Positions 8,836 through 16,848 of a stretch of 64,000 bases of DNA are shown in pieces; the first letter of the stretch is position 1; each line of letters begins with the position of its first letter. The translations under genes were made by a program, and so were the position numbers. The stretch is from CAVVSD01 sp963757125 (lineage in GTDB: Bacteria; Actinomycetota; Thermoleophilia; Solirubrobacterales; Solirubrobacteraceae): the NCBI GenBank assembly GCA_963757125.1, contig CAVWQP010000004.1, positions 1 to 64,000 of the forward strand, given 5' to 3'. The notes beneath the pieces are model-generated. The model made no database searches and was not told where the DNA came from. It saw only the letters and a list, made by a program, of their open reading frames with translations.

Positions 8836-10430
8836 ATGGACGAGCAGAGACACGAACAATCGGCGTTGCGACGCCAGATCTCCAGGACCGCGGTCAGCGT
8901 CTCCGTGGTCCTCGTCGCGCTCGTGTCCACCTGCGCACTCGCGGACGACGCATGGGCCGCTGATGCGCCGCCCTCGCGCGCCGCGACGCCGCTGACCCGC
9001 TCGATCCCGAGCATCCGCTACGAGACGCTGCTCGGGTCGCTCGGACTGAGCGCGAATGCCGGCGCGCTCGAGGACGCCGGAGGCGCGGCGCCCGCCCCGG
9101 ACGCGCCCGCGGCGGACGATCCGCCCGCCGCCGAGCCCCCGGCCGATCCCGAACCCGCGGACAAGGAGACTCCCGCCGCGACGGGGCCCGACCCCGTGGA
9201 CGATCCTCCGGCGCCCGCCGAGGAGCCGGCCGCCACGCCGGACCCGCCGGCCGAGCCTGTCGCAGAGGAGCCGACCGGCGGCGCGACCGATCCCGCGCCT
9301 GAGCCCGACCCGACCGACCAGCCCACGCCGGCCCCCGACCCCGAACCGACGGCCGGCGGGTCCGCCCCAGGCGAGGACCCGGCCCCGCCGGACCAACCGA
9401 CCGTCCCCGTCGACGACACCACGCCTCCCGATCAGCCGACCGTCCCCACCGACGACACCACGTCGCCGCCGGATGAGCAGACCGGGCCCGTCGACACGAC
9501 GCCGCCCGCCGAGCCGCAGACGCCGGCCGACGACCCCACCCCGCCTTCGCAGCCGACCGATCCCGTGGACGACACGCCCGTCGACACGACGCCGCCCGCC
9601 GAGCCGCAGGCGCCCGCAGACGACACGACCGAGCCCGCGCAACCGGCCGGCCCAGTCGACGAGCCCGTCGCGAACGAGCCGGCCGTCGGCGAGGCCGTCG
9701 CGAGCGAGCCGACCCCGGAGGTCGCGGTCGTGGACGAGCCGGCGGCGGCGGTCGTCGCCGCGCCGGCGGTCAAGAAGGCGACAGCTCCCGCGGAGCCGGC
9801 GAGCACCGCGCCGGCCACGGAGCAGCCCGCGGAGCCGGAGCCGATCCCGTCCGCCACCCAGCCGATCGATCCGGTGCTGGACCACATCGGGCGCGCCGTG
9901 AACCTCGACGCGACCGGGATCGTCGTCCAGGGCGTCGTCGCTCCGGCGACGACCTCCGCCGACCGCGCGGTCACGCTCATCACAGAAGCGCTGCGCCGCG
10001 CCGTGTGGCAGGTGCCGTCCACCGCCGCCGGCGTCACGATCCTGAGCGCGGCGGTCGCGCGCGGCGTCCCGAAGGCTGCACGCGCCGTCCCTGGCGTGCT
10101 CGTCCAGCCGATGGTCGCGAGCGTCCCGACGCTGGCCTCGAACGTGTCGCCCGCACTCGCGCACGATGCCGCGTCCCGGCCGGACGGGCGGCGCGACCTC
10201 TCCGAGCGGCGGCACACCGGCACCCCGCCCGCGTCAGCACCCCACTCCGTACGCACCACCGCCGTGACCGCAGTGGCGTCTGCCGCTGCTGGCGGCGGCG
10301 GTGTCGGTGCGGCACTCGCCGTGCTCGGCGTGTGCATCGCAGCCTCACCCTCATCGGCGGCGCGCTTGCTTCCGCACCCGCGGTCGCCCGCTCCGTCTCG
10401 CTCCTGCTGGTCGTCGAACGGCCTGGCTGA
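8836..10430 (+). CDS. Secreted Pro/Ala-rich, C-terminally membrane-anchored protein (apparent frameshift near 10340)
   Basis: Begins with a basic leader and hydrophobic helix ending CALADDAWAADA, a signal peptide with an AWA cleavage site. Residues 80-330 are low-complexity Pro, Ala, Glu, Asp and Thr, with near-repeats such as PDQPTVPVDDTT and VDTTPPAEPQTPADD: an extended wall-spanning stalk. A more ordered part (VLDHIGRAVNLDATGIVVQG) follows, then a hydrophobic helix VGAALAVLGVCIA. As written the frame runs on to 10628 through arginine-rich text and into the next gene. One base missing near 10340 instead gives SLTLIGGALASAPAVARSVS and LLLVVERPG with TGA at 10428, a more natural end (about 531 residues). 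Function unknown; sigma genes flank it. Confidence 0.7.
9390..9620 (+). repeat. Short coding repeats in the Pro-rich stalk
   Basis: Two kinds of tandem or near-tandem unit are visible. DQPTVPxDDTT occurs twice between about 9390 and 9465. A 33-base exact unit starting CCCGTCGACACGACGCC at 9487 recurs 90 bases later at 9577. Such repeats can change copy number by slippage or recombination, so stalk length may vary between strains. Confidence 0.6.
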
Positions 10431-10449
10431 CGCGGCGTCAGCCGCGTCA
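10428..10449 (+). terminator. Perfect 9-bp hairpin overlapping the stop codon of the Pro-rich protein gene
   Basis: TGACGCGGC at 10428-10436 and GCCGCGTCA at 10441-10449 form a perfect inverted repeat around the loop GTCA. The first TGA is the stop codon of the frame-corrected upstream gene. No T-run follows, so this is an intrinsic-terminator-like or attenuating hairpin rather than a classical terminator. It lies 61 bases before the next sigma-like gene. Confidence 0.5.
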
Positions 10450-10510
10450 CCCCTCGCGCGCCGGGCACCCCATGCCCCGGCGCCGGAGTCAGTTCGAGTC
10501 AGGAGACACC

Positions 10511-11044
10511 ATGCAGCAGTCGGACACGCAGAGTGCGCAGGTCGGAGTCGGGCCGGCGTCCCCGCCGGCGATGGGATGGGACGAGCTGGTCGATCGCTTC
10601 GCACCGTACGTGCACGCGGTCGCTAGGGAGGCGTTCGGCCTGTCGGCCGACGACGCCCGCGACGTGTTCCACGAGGTCTTCGTGCAGACGTGGTCGCGCA
10701 TGAACGGCCCGGAGGCGGGTCAGGACCTCCATGCCTGGATGACGCGCACGACGCGAACCGTCAGCGAGGGGCGGCGCGGCGAGCTCGCATCGCCGGGCGA
10801 CGCACCGGCGGAGGACGCTCTCCGGCGGCTCGACGACGCGCTGACCGTGCGCGAGTCCGTGCGGCGGCTGTCGGCGGCCGACCGAGCGCTCGTGCTGGTC
10901 CCGCTGATCGACGGGCGCGTCGACCCGGAGAGCCCGGTGATCGAGGGGCGCGACCCGGTCGTCGCGACGGACGAGGTGCGACGCGTCCGGCGCCGCGTGC
11001 TGCGCGATGTCAACGACGGGCGTCGCCGCCGTTCCGCGCGGTGA
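10511..11044 (+). CDS. ECF sigma-like protein with degenerate region 4
   Basis: A 177-residue protein from ATG 10511, with AGGAG 9 bases upstream. Residues 18-60, RFAPYVHAVAREAFGLSADD and ARDVFHEVFVQTWSRM, match sigma region 2 and closely resemble the sigma factor at 8187. The second half (RLSAADRALVLVPLIDGRVD and VATDEVRRVRRRVLRDVNDG) aligns only loosely with region 4 and lacks the helix-turn-helix pattern EIA...G.V. It may bind core polymerase without normal -35 recognition, or use a diverged region 4. It follows the Pro-rich protein gene and may be co-transcribed with it past the hairpin at 10428. Confidence 0.7.
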   Translation: MQQSDTQSAQVGVGPASPPAMGWDELVDRFAPYVHAVAREAFGLSADDARDVFHEVFVQTWSRMNGPEAGQDLHAWMTRTTRTVSEGRRGELASPGDAPAEDALRRLDDALTVRESVRRLSAADRALVLVPLIDGRVDPESPVIEGRDPVVATDEVRRVRRRVLRDVNDGRRRRSAR

Positions 11045-11049
11045 ACGCG

Positions 11050-11142
11050 CTAGAGGGCGCGGTCGCCGCGGGCGGCCGCGACGCAGCACGCTGCGACGCC
11101 GGCACAGGCGACGATCCAGGAGATGAGCATGAAGAGGATCAC
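11050..11142 (-). CDS. Possible 30-residue single-helix membrane peptide
   Basis: Short open frame from GTG 11142 (or ATG 11130) to TAG 11050-11052, reading VILFMLISWIVACAGVAACC and then VAAARGDRAL. It is one hydrophobic helix with three cysteines and a basic tail, the pattern of a real small membrane protein. The frame is open further upstream with no better start. It lies just downstream of the oxidase gene on the same strand and convergent with the sigma-like gene. Support is composition only. Confidence 0.3.
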   Translation of the reverse strand: MILFMLISWIVACAGVAACCVAAARGDRAL

Positions 11143-11182
11143 GCCCCGGTGGTCGGCCGCCGGGACGCGGACTTGAGCTTCG

Positions 11183-12394
11183 CTACGGCCTGATGCGCAC
11201 GTGTTCGGGAGTCAGCTCGCCCACCGTCCGGGCACCCATGAGGGCCATCGTCCGGACGATGCCGTCGCGGAGCAGATCTCCCGTCCGCTGGACCCCCGCC
11301 TCGCCTCCGGCCATGAGGCCGTAGAGGTAGGCACGGGCGACGAGGCAGGCCCTCGCGCCCATCGCGACGGCGGCGACGATGTCCCCGCCGTCGAGGATCC
11401 CGCCGTCGAGCATGACCTCGGCGCTGTCGCCGACCTCCTCGACGATCGACGGGAGCTGCTCGAGCGGCGTCGGCGCCTGCACGAGCTGCCGGCCTCCGTG
11501 GTTGGAGACGATCACGCCGTCGGCGCCCCGGTCCACCACCTGACGCGCGGCCTTCGCCGTCATCACGCCCTTCACGACGAGCGGACCGTCCCAGATGCTC
11601 CGCAGCCAGTCGAGGTCTCCGAAGTCCAGCGCCGGGTCCAGGATCCGCCCGACCATGTCGGACACCGACCCGCGCTCCTCGGTCATGTTCGCGAAGCGCA
11701 GCGGCTCCGTCGTGAGCATGTCGAACCACCAGGCCGGATGCACCGCCATGTCGGCGAGCGTCCTCAACGTCAGCGCCGGCGGCGTCGTGAAGCCGTTGCG
11801 CACGTCGCGCATGCGGTCGCCCGACACGTGCGTGTCGACGGTCAGCAGCAGCGTGGTGAACCCCGCCGCCTTCGCGCGCTCGACGAGCGCCTGGCTCGCC
11901 GCGCGGTCGCGCCAGACGTAGAGCTGGAACCAGCGGTTCGCGTCGCCGACGGTGCTCGCGAGGTTCTCGATCGACGTCGTGCCCATCGTCGACAGCGCGT
12001 GCGGGATCCCGAGCCGCTTGGCCACGTTGCCGACCGCGATCTCCCCCTGGGTCCCCATGACGCGGGTGAACCCGGTCGGCGCGAACGCGAGGGGCAGCGC
12101 GGAGGGCTGTCCGAGGATGGTCGTCGACGGGTCGACGTTCGAGACGTCGCGCAAGACCTCCGGCACGAGCTCGACGCGCGCGAACGCCTGGCGCGCGCGG
12201 ATGAGCGCCGTCTCGTCCTGGCCGGCGGCGCCGTCGGTGTAGTCGAAGACCGCACGCGGCGTGCGGCGCTTCGCGATGAGCCTCAGATCGTGGACGCTCG
12301 CGGTGCGGGCGACCCGCGCCTCGGCGCCGAAGCCGGGCGTCTCCAGCTGGATGAGCTCTCGAAGCTCGGACCAGCGCGGCCGCTGCCGCTTCAA
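11183..12394 (-). CDS. FMN-dependent alpha-hydroxyacid oxidase/dehydrogenase (LldD-like)
   Basis: A 403-residue (beta/alpha)8 flavoenzyme of the L-lactate dehydrogenase/glycolate oxidase family that oxidises 2-hydroxy acids to 2-keto acids. Visible motifs are FDYTDGAAGQDETALIRARQ near the start, PLAFAPTGFTRVMGTQGEIA (FMN pocket), FQLYVWRDR, LLLTVDTHVSGDRMRD, LVVKGVMTAKAA (FMN lysine) and VSNHGGRQL with the catalytic histidine. The residue after GGRQL is V rather than the usual D, so the exact substrate is unclear. TTG 12394 overlaps the stop of the upstream acyl-CoA ligase (TTGA), suggesting coupling. Confidence 0.85.
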   Translation of the reverse strand: MKRQRPRWSELRELIQLETPGFGAEARVARTASVHDLRLIAKRRTPRAVFDYTDGAAGQDETALIRARQAFARVELVPEVLRDVSNVDPSTTILGQPSALPLAFAPTGFTRVMGTQGEIAVGNVAKRLGIPHALSTMGTTSIENLASTVGDANRWFQLYVWRDRAASQALVERAKAAGFTTLLLTVDTHVSGDRMRDVRNGFTTPPALTLRTLADMAVHPAWWFDMLTTEPLRFANMTEERGSVSDMVGRILDPALDFGDLDWLRSIWDGPLVVKGVMTAKAARQVVDRGADGVIVSNHGGRQLVQAPTPLEQLPSIVEEVGDSAEVMLDGGILDGGDIVAAVAMGARACLVARAYLYGLMAGGEAGVQRTGDLLRDGIVRTMALMGARTVGELTPEHVRIRP

Positions 12395-13896
12395 TCCAGG
12401 ACCTCTGCGGGGACCTCGATCTCCCGCTTGAGCACCTTGCCCGTCGGGCCCTTGGGGAGCTCCTCCACGAACCACAGCCTCCTCGGATACTTGTAACTGG
12501 CGACCTGCTCCTTGACGTAGGCGCGCAGCGCCTCGGCGTCGATCTCCTCGCCGTCCTTCAGCGCGACGGCTGCGCCGACCTCCTCGCCCCACTCCTCGTC
12601 GGGCACGGCGACGACCGCTGCCTCACGGACGGCGGGGTGCTCGTAGAGCACCTCCTCGATCTCGCGCGGGTACACGTTGTAGCCGCCGCGGATGATCATG
12701 TCCTTCTTGCGGTCGACGATGAAGAAGAAGCCGTCCTCGTCGACCTTGCCCAGGTCGCCGGAGTGGAACCACCCGTCGCGGATCGCCTCCTCGGTGGCGT
12801 CCGGGCGGCCGAGGTAGCCCTTCATGATGTTGTGGCCCTTGATGACGATCTCGCCGACCTCGCCGGTCGCGACCTCACCGTCGTCGTCGTCGACGACCTT
12901 CATCTCGACGCCCTCGACGGGCGTGCCGATGGAGCCGACGCGGCGCTTGTCGACGCTGTTGAAGGAGGCGACCGGGGACGTCTCGCTGAGCCCGTAGCCC
13001 TCGAGGATCACGACGCCGAAGGCCTCCTCCACGCCGCGCAGGACCTCGCCCGGCAGCGACGCGCCGCCGGAGATGATGCGGCGCAGGCTCGAGGTGTCGA
13101 ACTCCTCGCGACCCGGGTGGTGCAGCAGCGCGGCGTGCATCGTCGGCACGCCGGCGAAGTGCGTCACCTGGTCGCGCTGGATGATCTCCAGCGCCTTCTC
13201 CGGATCGAAGCGGGCGAGCAGCGTGAGCGTGGCGCCTGCGACGGCGGCCGCGTTCATGCAGCAGGTCTGCCCGAACGTGTGGAACAGGGGCAGGCCGCCG
13301 AACAGGATGTCCTCGTCGCCGATCTCGTGGCCCTCCACGGAGATCCTGGCGTTGCGGCTCAGGTTGTCGTGCGTGAGCTCGGCGCCCTTGGGCTGCCCGG
13401 TCGTGCCGGACGTGTAGAGGATGACCGCGGTGTCGTCGCCGTCGACGTCGGCCAGCTCGCGCATCGGCTCGGTCTCGCCCAGCAGGCCCTCGAACTCCTG
13501 GGGCGCGACGGACACGACGGGGATGTCGCCCGCCTTCTCGGCGCCCGTCGCGGCCGCCTCGGCGAACCCGTGCCACGCGAAGAGCAGCTTCGCGTCGGAG
13601 TCCTCGAGGTAGTACGCGACCTCGCGGCCCTTGAGCAGGACGTTCATGGGGACGACGACGGCGCCCGCCCGCACGATCCCGTAGTAGACGACGGGGAAGT
13701 ACGGGACGTTCGGCAGCATCACCCCGACGCGATCGCCCGGACCGATGCCACGGTCGCGCAGGAGCCCGGCGACCCTCGCGCTGCCCTCGTCGAGAAGGCC
13801 GTAGGTGACCTCCGCATCGTCCAGCTTCACCGCCACGTGATCGGGGCGGCGGCGCGCGGAGGCGGTCATGATGCCCGCCAGGTTCACGTCGCTCAT
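12391..13896 (-). CDS. Long-chain fatty acid-CoA ligase (AMP-forming)
   Basis: A 501-residue ANL-superfamily enzyme that activates a carboxylic acid with ATP and then forms the CoA thioester. It has the P-loop-like AVILYTSGTTGQPKGAELTH (A3), the adenine-binding ILEGYGLSETSPVASFNS (A5), the hinge DGWFHSGDLGKVDEDGFFFI (A7/A8) and the C-terminal lysine in LPKGPTGKVLKREI (A10). Full length for the family. The ATG at 13896 overlaps base for base with the start of the divergent kinase gene. The downstream oxidase is coupled by a TTGA overlap. Chain-length preference cannot be read from sequence. Confidence 0.9.
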   Translation of the reverse strand: MSDVNLAGIMTASARRRPDHVAVKLDDAEVTYGLLDEGSARVAGLLRDRGIGPGDRVGVMLPNVPYFPVVYYGIVRAGAVVVPMNVLLKGREVAYYLEDSDAKLLFAWHGFAEAAATGAEKAGDIPVVSVAPQEFEGLLGETEPMRELADVDGDDTAVILYTSGTTGQPKGAELTHDNLSRNARISVEGHEIGDEDILFGGLPLFHTFGQTCCMNAAAVAGATLTLLARFDPEKALEIIQRDQVTHFAGVPTMHAALLHHPGREEFDTSSLRRIISGGASLPGEVLRGVEEAFGVVILEGYGLSETSPVASFNSVDKRRVGSIGTPVEGVEMKVVDDDDGEVATGEVGEIVIKGHNIMKGYLGRPDATEEAIRDGWFHSGDLGKVDEDGFFFIVDRKKDMIIRGGYNVYPREIEEVLYEHPAVREAAVVAVPDEEWGEEVGAAVALKDGEEIDAEALRAYVKEQVASYKYPRRLWFVEELPKGPTGKVLKREIEVPAEVLD

Positions 13897-15334
13897 GACC
13901 GGACACTACCCCGCAACAGCCGTCCCAGCGCAGCCCGACCTCGCCGCCCTGGCCGGCGCGGCGCTCGACGAGCTGGCCGACGCCGTCGGCGCCGAGGTCG
14001 GCGCGCTCTGGGGCGCGCGCGAGGAGGGCGGGGATCTGGTGCTCCTGGCGGCCCGCGGCCTGGCCCGCGACGCCGTGCCGCGGACCGTGACGGCCGGCGA
14101 GGGGCTCGGCGGCCGGGCGGTCGCCGAGTCGCGCGCGGTGACCGCGACACACGCGGCCGACGGCCTGCAGGTGGTCGGCCTGACCGGCCCGACGCGCGTC
14201 GCCCACGAGATCCACGTGCCGCTGCGGCTGGGGACGTCGGTCATCGCGGTCGCCGCCCTCGGCTGCCTCGCGGCGCCCGTGCCCGAGGGCGTGGAGCGGC
14301 TGCAGACCCTGGCGGACGCGGCGGGCGTCGCGCTGGCCCATCTCCAGGTGAACGAGGCGGCCAAGCGCGAGGCGCGGCTGGGGCGCGCGGTGCTCGACGC
14401 GACGCCCGACGCGATCGCGCTCGTGGGCCCCGCGGGCCAGGTGCTCGTGCAGAACGAGCCCATGCGGGCGCTGCTGGCCGACGGCGTCCCCGCGCTCGAC
14501 GTCCCGCCCGGCGGCGCCGAGCACCACGACGAGCTGACGCCCGCGGGGACCCGCCGGCTCCTCGCGCGGTGGAGCGCTCCGCTGGAGAACGGCGGCAACG
14601 GCGACGCGGGCAGGATCGTCGTGCTGCGCGACGTCAGCGCCGAGCGCGAGTCCGAGCGACTGAAGGACGAGGTGCTCGCGCTCGTGTCGCACGAGCTGCG
14701 CACGCCGCTGACCTCGATCGTCGGCTACGTGGACCTCGTGCTCGACGGCTCGGACCCGCTCACCGCCGACGTGCGGCGCTTCCTCGAGGTCGTCGAGCGC
14801 AACGCGCGCCGGATGCTGCGCCTCGTCGGCGACCTGCTGTTCGTCGCCCAGGTCGAGGCGGGCAGGCTCGAGCTGGCGCGCGCGGAGGTCGACCTCGGCG
14901 CCATCGCCTCCGACGCGGTCGAGGCCGCGCGCCCGGAGGCCGAGCGAGTCGGGTCGACGATCGTGCTCGACGCGGAGCCCGTCCGCACGTTCACGGGCGA
15001 CCGCGACCGCTGCGCCCAGGTGCTCGACAACCTCATCGCCAATGCCGTGAAGTTCACGGGCGAGGGTGGCCACATCCAGGTCACGGTCGCCGAGCGCGGG
15101 GAGTTCGCGGTGCTCGAGGTCGGCGACGACGGTCCGGGCATCCCGGTCGAGGAGCAGGCGCTGGTGTTCGACCGCTTCGCGCGGGCGTCGGGGGCGTCGG
15201 AGCGCGCGGTCCCGGGCGCGGGACTGGGCCTGACGGTCGTGAAGGCGATCGTCGAGGGCCACGGCGGCGAGATCGACGTGCTCAGCGCGCCGGGCGCCGG
15301 CACGACGATGCGCGTGGCGCTCCCGCTGGGCTAG
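13895..15334 (+). CDS. GAF-type sensor histidine kinase (soluble)
   Basis: A 479-residue kinase without membrane helices. Residues 8-150 look like a GAF domain (VTAGEGLGGRAVAESRAVTA), followed by a PAS-like stretch near 160-240 (RAVLDATPDAIALVGPAGQV). The HisKA H-box is EVLALVSHELRTPLTSIVGY, with its phospho-histidine. The ATPase domain has the N-box LDNLIANAVKFT, G1 VGDDGPGIP and G2 PGAGLGLTVVKAIVEGHGG. ATG 13895 is preferred; an in-frame ATG at 13868 lies inside the divergent ligase gene. The likely partner is the convergent response regulator ending 4 bases away. The signal is probably cytoplasmic. Confidence 0.9.
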   Translation: MTGHYPATAVPAQPDLAALAGAALDELADAVGAEVGALWGAREEGGDLVLLAARGLARDAVPRTVTAGEGLGGRAVAESRAVTATHAADGLQVVGLTGPTRVAHEIHVPLRLGTSVIAVAALGCLAAPVPEGVERLQTLADAAGVALAHLQVNEAAKREARLGRAVLDATPDAIALVGPAGQVLVQNEPMRALLADGVPALDVPPGGAEHHDELTPAGTRRLLARWSAPLENGGNGDAGRIVVLRDVSAERESERLKDEVLALVSHELRTPLTSIVGYVDLVLDGSDPLTADVRRFLEVVERNARRMLRLVGDLLFVAQVEAGRLELARAEVDLGAIASDAVEAARPEAERVGSTIVLDAEPVRTFTGDRDRCAQVLDNLIANAVKFTGEGGHIQVTVAERGEFAVLEVGDDGPGIPVEEQALVFDRFARASGASERAVPGAGLGLTVVKAIVEGHGGEIDVLSAPGAGTTMRVALPLG

Positions 15335-15337
15335 CGG

Positions 15338-16021
15338 TCACCGCCCCCACCGGTACCCGAACCCCCGCACCGTCTCGATGAGCTCCCCCGAGTCGCCGAG
15401 CTTGCGCCGCAGGTAGCTCACCGTGACCTTGACCTGGCCGGCGTCGACCGCCTCCGGGTGCCCCCAGACGAGCTCGAGCAGCTGGTCGCGACTCAGGACC
15501 TGGCCCGGGTTGCGCATGAACGTCAGGAGGAGCCGGAACTCCAGCGGCGTGAGCTGGATCTCCTCGTCGCCCACCCGGACCTCGGCGCGGCTCACGTCGA
15601 CGCTCACGCGACCGTCGCCGTAGGTCTCGCGGTCTGCGCCCCAGTCGGTGCGGCCGGCCGAGCGGCGCAGCAGCGCCTCGACGCGCGCGAGCAGCTCCTG
15701 GCGCCCGAACGGCTTCGTGACGTAGTCGTCGGCGCCCTCCTTGAGGCCGCGGACCTTCTCCAGCTCCGTGTCGCGCGCCGTGAGCATGAGGACGGGCACC
15801 GCGGTGAGGTCGCGGATGCGCTCGAGCGTCTGCCACCCGTCGAGCTCGGGCATCGTGACGTCGAGGACGATCACCTCGGGCCGGACGTCGTAGAGGACGC
15901 GCAGCGCCTCGCGCCCGTCGGCCGCCTCGCGGACAGTCGCGCCCGCCCGTTCGAGCAGCTCGCGCACGAGCCCGCGGACGTCCGCGTCGTCGTCGACCAC
16001 GAGGATGCGGGCACCCTGCAT
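15338..16021 (-). CDS. OmpR/PhoB-family response regulator
   Basis: A 227-residue two-domain regulator. The receiver domain (1-115) has the acidic pair in ILVVDDDADVRGLV, the phospho-acceptor aspartate in VIVLDVTMPELDGWQT, the conserved threonine in VLMLTARDTE and lysine in DDYVTKPFGRQEL. Residues 130-227 form the winged helix, with LTPLEFRLLLTFMRNPGQVL, VTVSYLRRKLGD and VRGFGYRW. It is convergent with the histidine kinase ending at 15334, an unusual arrangement for a cognate pair but the most likely one. Target genes are unknown. Confidence 0.92.
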   Translation of the reverse strand: MQGARILVVDDDADVRGLVRELLERAGATVREAADGREALRVLYDVRPEVIVLDVTMPELDGWQTLERIRDLTAVPVLMLTARDTELEKVRGLKEGADDYVTKPFGRQELLARVEALLRRSAGRTDWGADRETYGDGRVSVDVSRAEVRVGDEEIQLTPLEFRLLLTFMRNPGQVLSRDQLLELVWGHPEAVDAGQVKVTVSYLRRKLGDSGELIETVRGFGYRWGR

Positions 16022-16077
16022 CGCGCCGGATCGTGTCAGAGGGAGCCGCCGGTCCGCGCACTAGGGTCCTCGGTCCG

Positions 16078-16569
16078 ATGCCTCCCGCGACCCGACGCCG
16101 CTCCCGATCGCTGCCCGGCGACATGCCCGTCGCAGAGGTCGGCGAGCTCCTGGTGTGGACCGACGGCGCCTGCCGCAAGAACCCCGGCCCCGGCGGCTGG
16201 GCGGCGCTCATCGTCGGCACCGACGTGCGCGAGCTCTCCGGCGGGCTGCCCCACACGACGAACAACATCATGGAGATGACCGCCGCCCTCGAGGGGCTGC
16301 GGGCGCTGCCGGACGGCGCGCGCGCCTGCGTGGTCACCGACTCGCGCTACCTGCACGACGGCATGACCTCCTGGATCCACGGCTGGAAGCGCAAGGGCTG
16401 GAAGACGTCCGGCGGCGAGCCGGTCAAGAACCGGGAGGTGTGGCTCGCGCTCGAGGCCGAGGTCGCGCGGCACCTCACGGTGCGCTGGCACTGGGTCCGC
16501 GGCCACGTCGGCACGCAGCTCAACGAGCGCGCCGACGAGCTCGCCGTCGCCGCGGCCGCGGCGTACTGA
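16078..16569 (+). CDS. rnhA: Ribonuclease HI
   Basis: A 163-residue type 1 RNase H that cuts the RNA strand of RNA-DNA hybrids. The four metal-binding carboxylates are visible: D in LLVWTDGACRKNPGPGGWAA, E in NNIMEMTAALEGL, D in CVVTDSRYLHDGM and D in LNERADELA. The conserved histidine near the end of the core is in HWVRGHVGTQ. ATG 16078 is chosen; ATG 16123 (MPVAEVGELL) would remove a basic leader of 15 residues and is also possible. It stands alone, divergent from the response regulator. Confidence 0.93.
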   Translation: MPPATRRRSRSLPGDMPVAEVGELLVWTDGACRKNPGPGGWAALIVGTDVRELSGGLPHTTNNIMEMTAALEGLRALPDGARACVVTDSRYLHDGMTSWIHGWKRKGWKTSGGEPVKNREVWLALEAEVARHLTVRWHWVRGHVGTQLNERADELAVAAAAAY

Positions 16570-16617
16570 CTCGACGGACGACCGAGCCGCCCGACGGCGG
16601 TCTGTACAACCGGATCG

Positions 16618-16848
16618 ATGCGGGAGAGGACGCCGAGGGAGAGCGCGTGGGAGGAGGTCGCCCGCGGGTTCGAGCGCGCGCTCATGACGCCCGGGCTGCC
16701 GCCGCACGCGCGACCGCTCCTCATGCGCGGGTACCTCGCCGCCAACCGCGCGGCGCGCCTGCCGCCGCCTAGCCCCGCTGCGGTCGGACGCCCTGGGCGA
16801 GAGCTGCGTCTCGCGCCTGCGCTACCGCGTAGTCCAGATCGTCCGTGA
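16618..16848 (+). CDS. Possible small protein of unknown function
   Basis: Open frame of 76 residues from ATG 16618. The first 55 (ESAWEEVARGFERALMTPGL, HARPLLMRGYLAANRAARLP) look like two amphipathic helices. The last 25 are proline/arginine-rich and overlap the end of the convergent LOG-family gene by about 80 bases. A TAG at 16770-16772 lies one frame over, so the natural end may be there after a one-base indel. No family recognised. Confidence 0.35.
   Translation: MRERTPRESAWEEVARGFERALMTPGLPPHARPLLMRGYLAANRAARLPPPSPAAVGRPGRELRLAPALPRSPDRP

Noticed and set aside
9390..9620. Possible CRISPR-like spacing in the stalk repeats
   Set aside because: Repeats are in-frame coding units with variable spacing and no unique spacers, so they are protein repeats.
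8788..10215. Minus-strand frame of 475 codons, Gly/Arg/Val rich
   Set aside because: It is the complement of the Pro/Ala-rich stalk, whose repeats give a repetitive RRGR-type shadow.
12637..15381. Open frame of 914 codons on the plus strand
   Set aside because: It runs antisense through the acyl-CoA ligase and across the kinase in the wrong frame; its text is Arg/Ala/Gly/Asp low complexity, as expected from GC-rich shadow frames.
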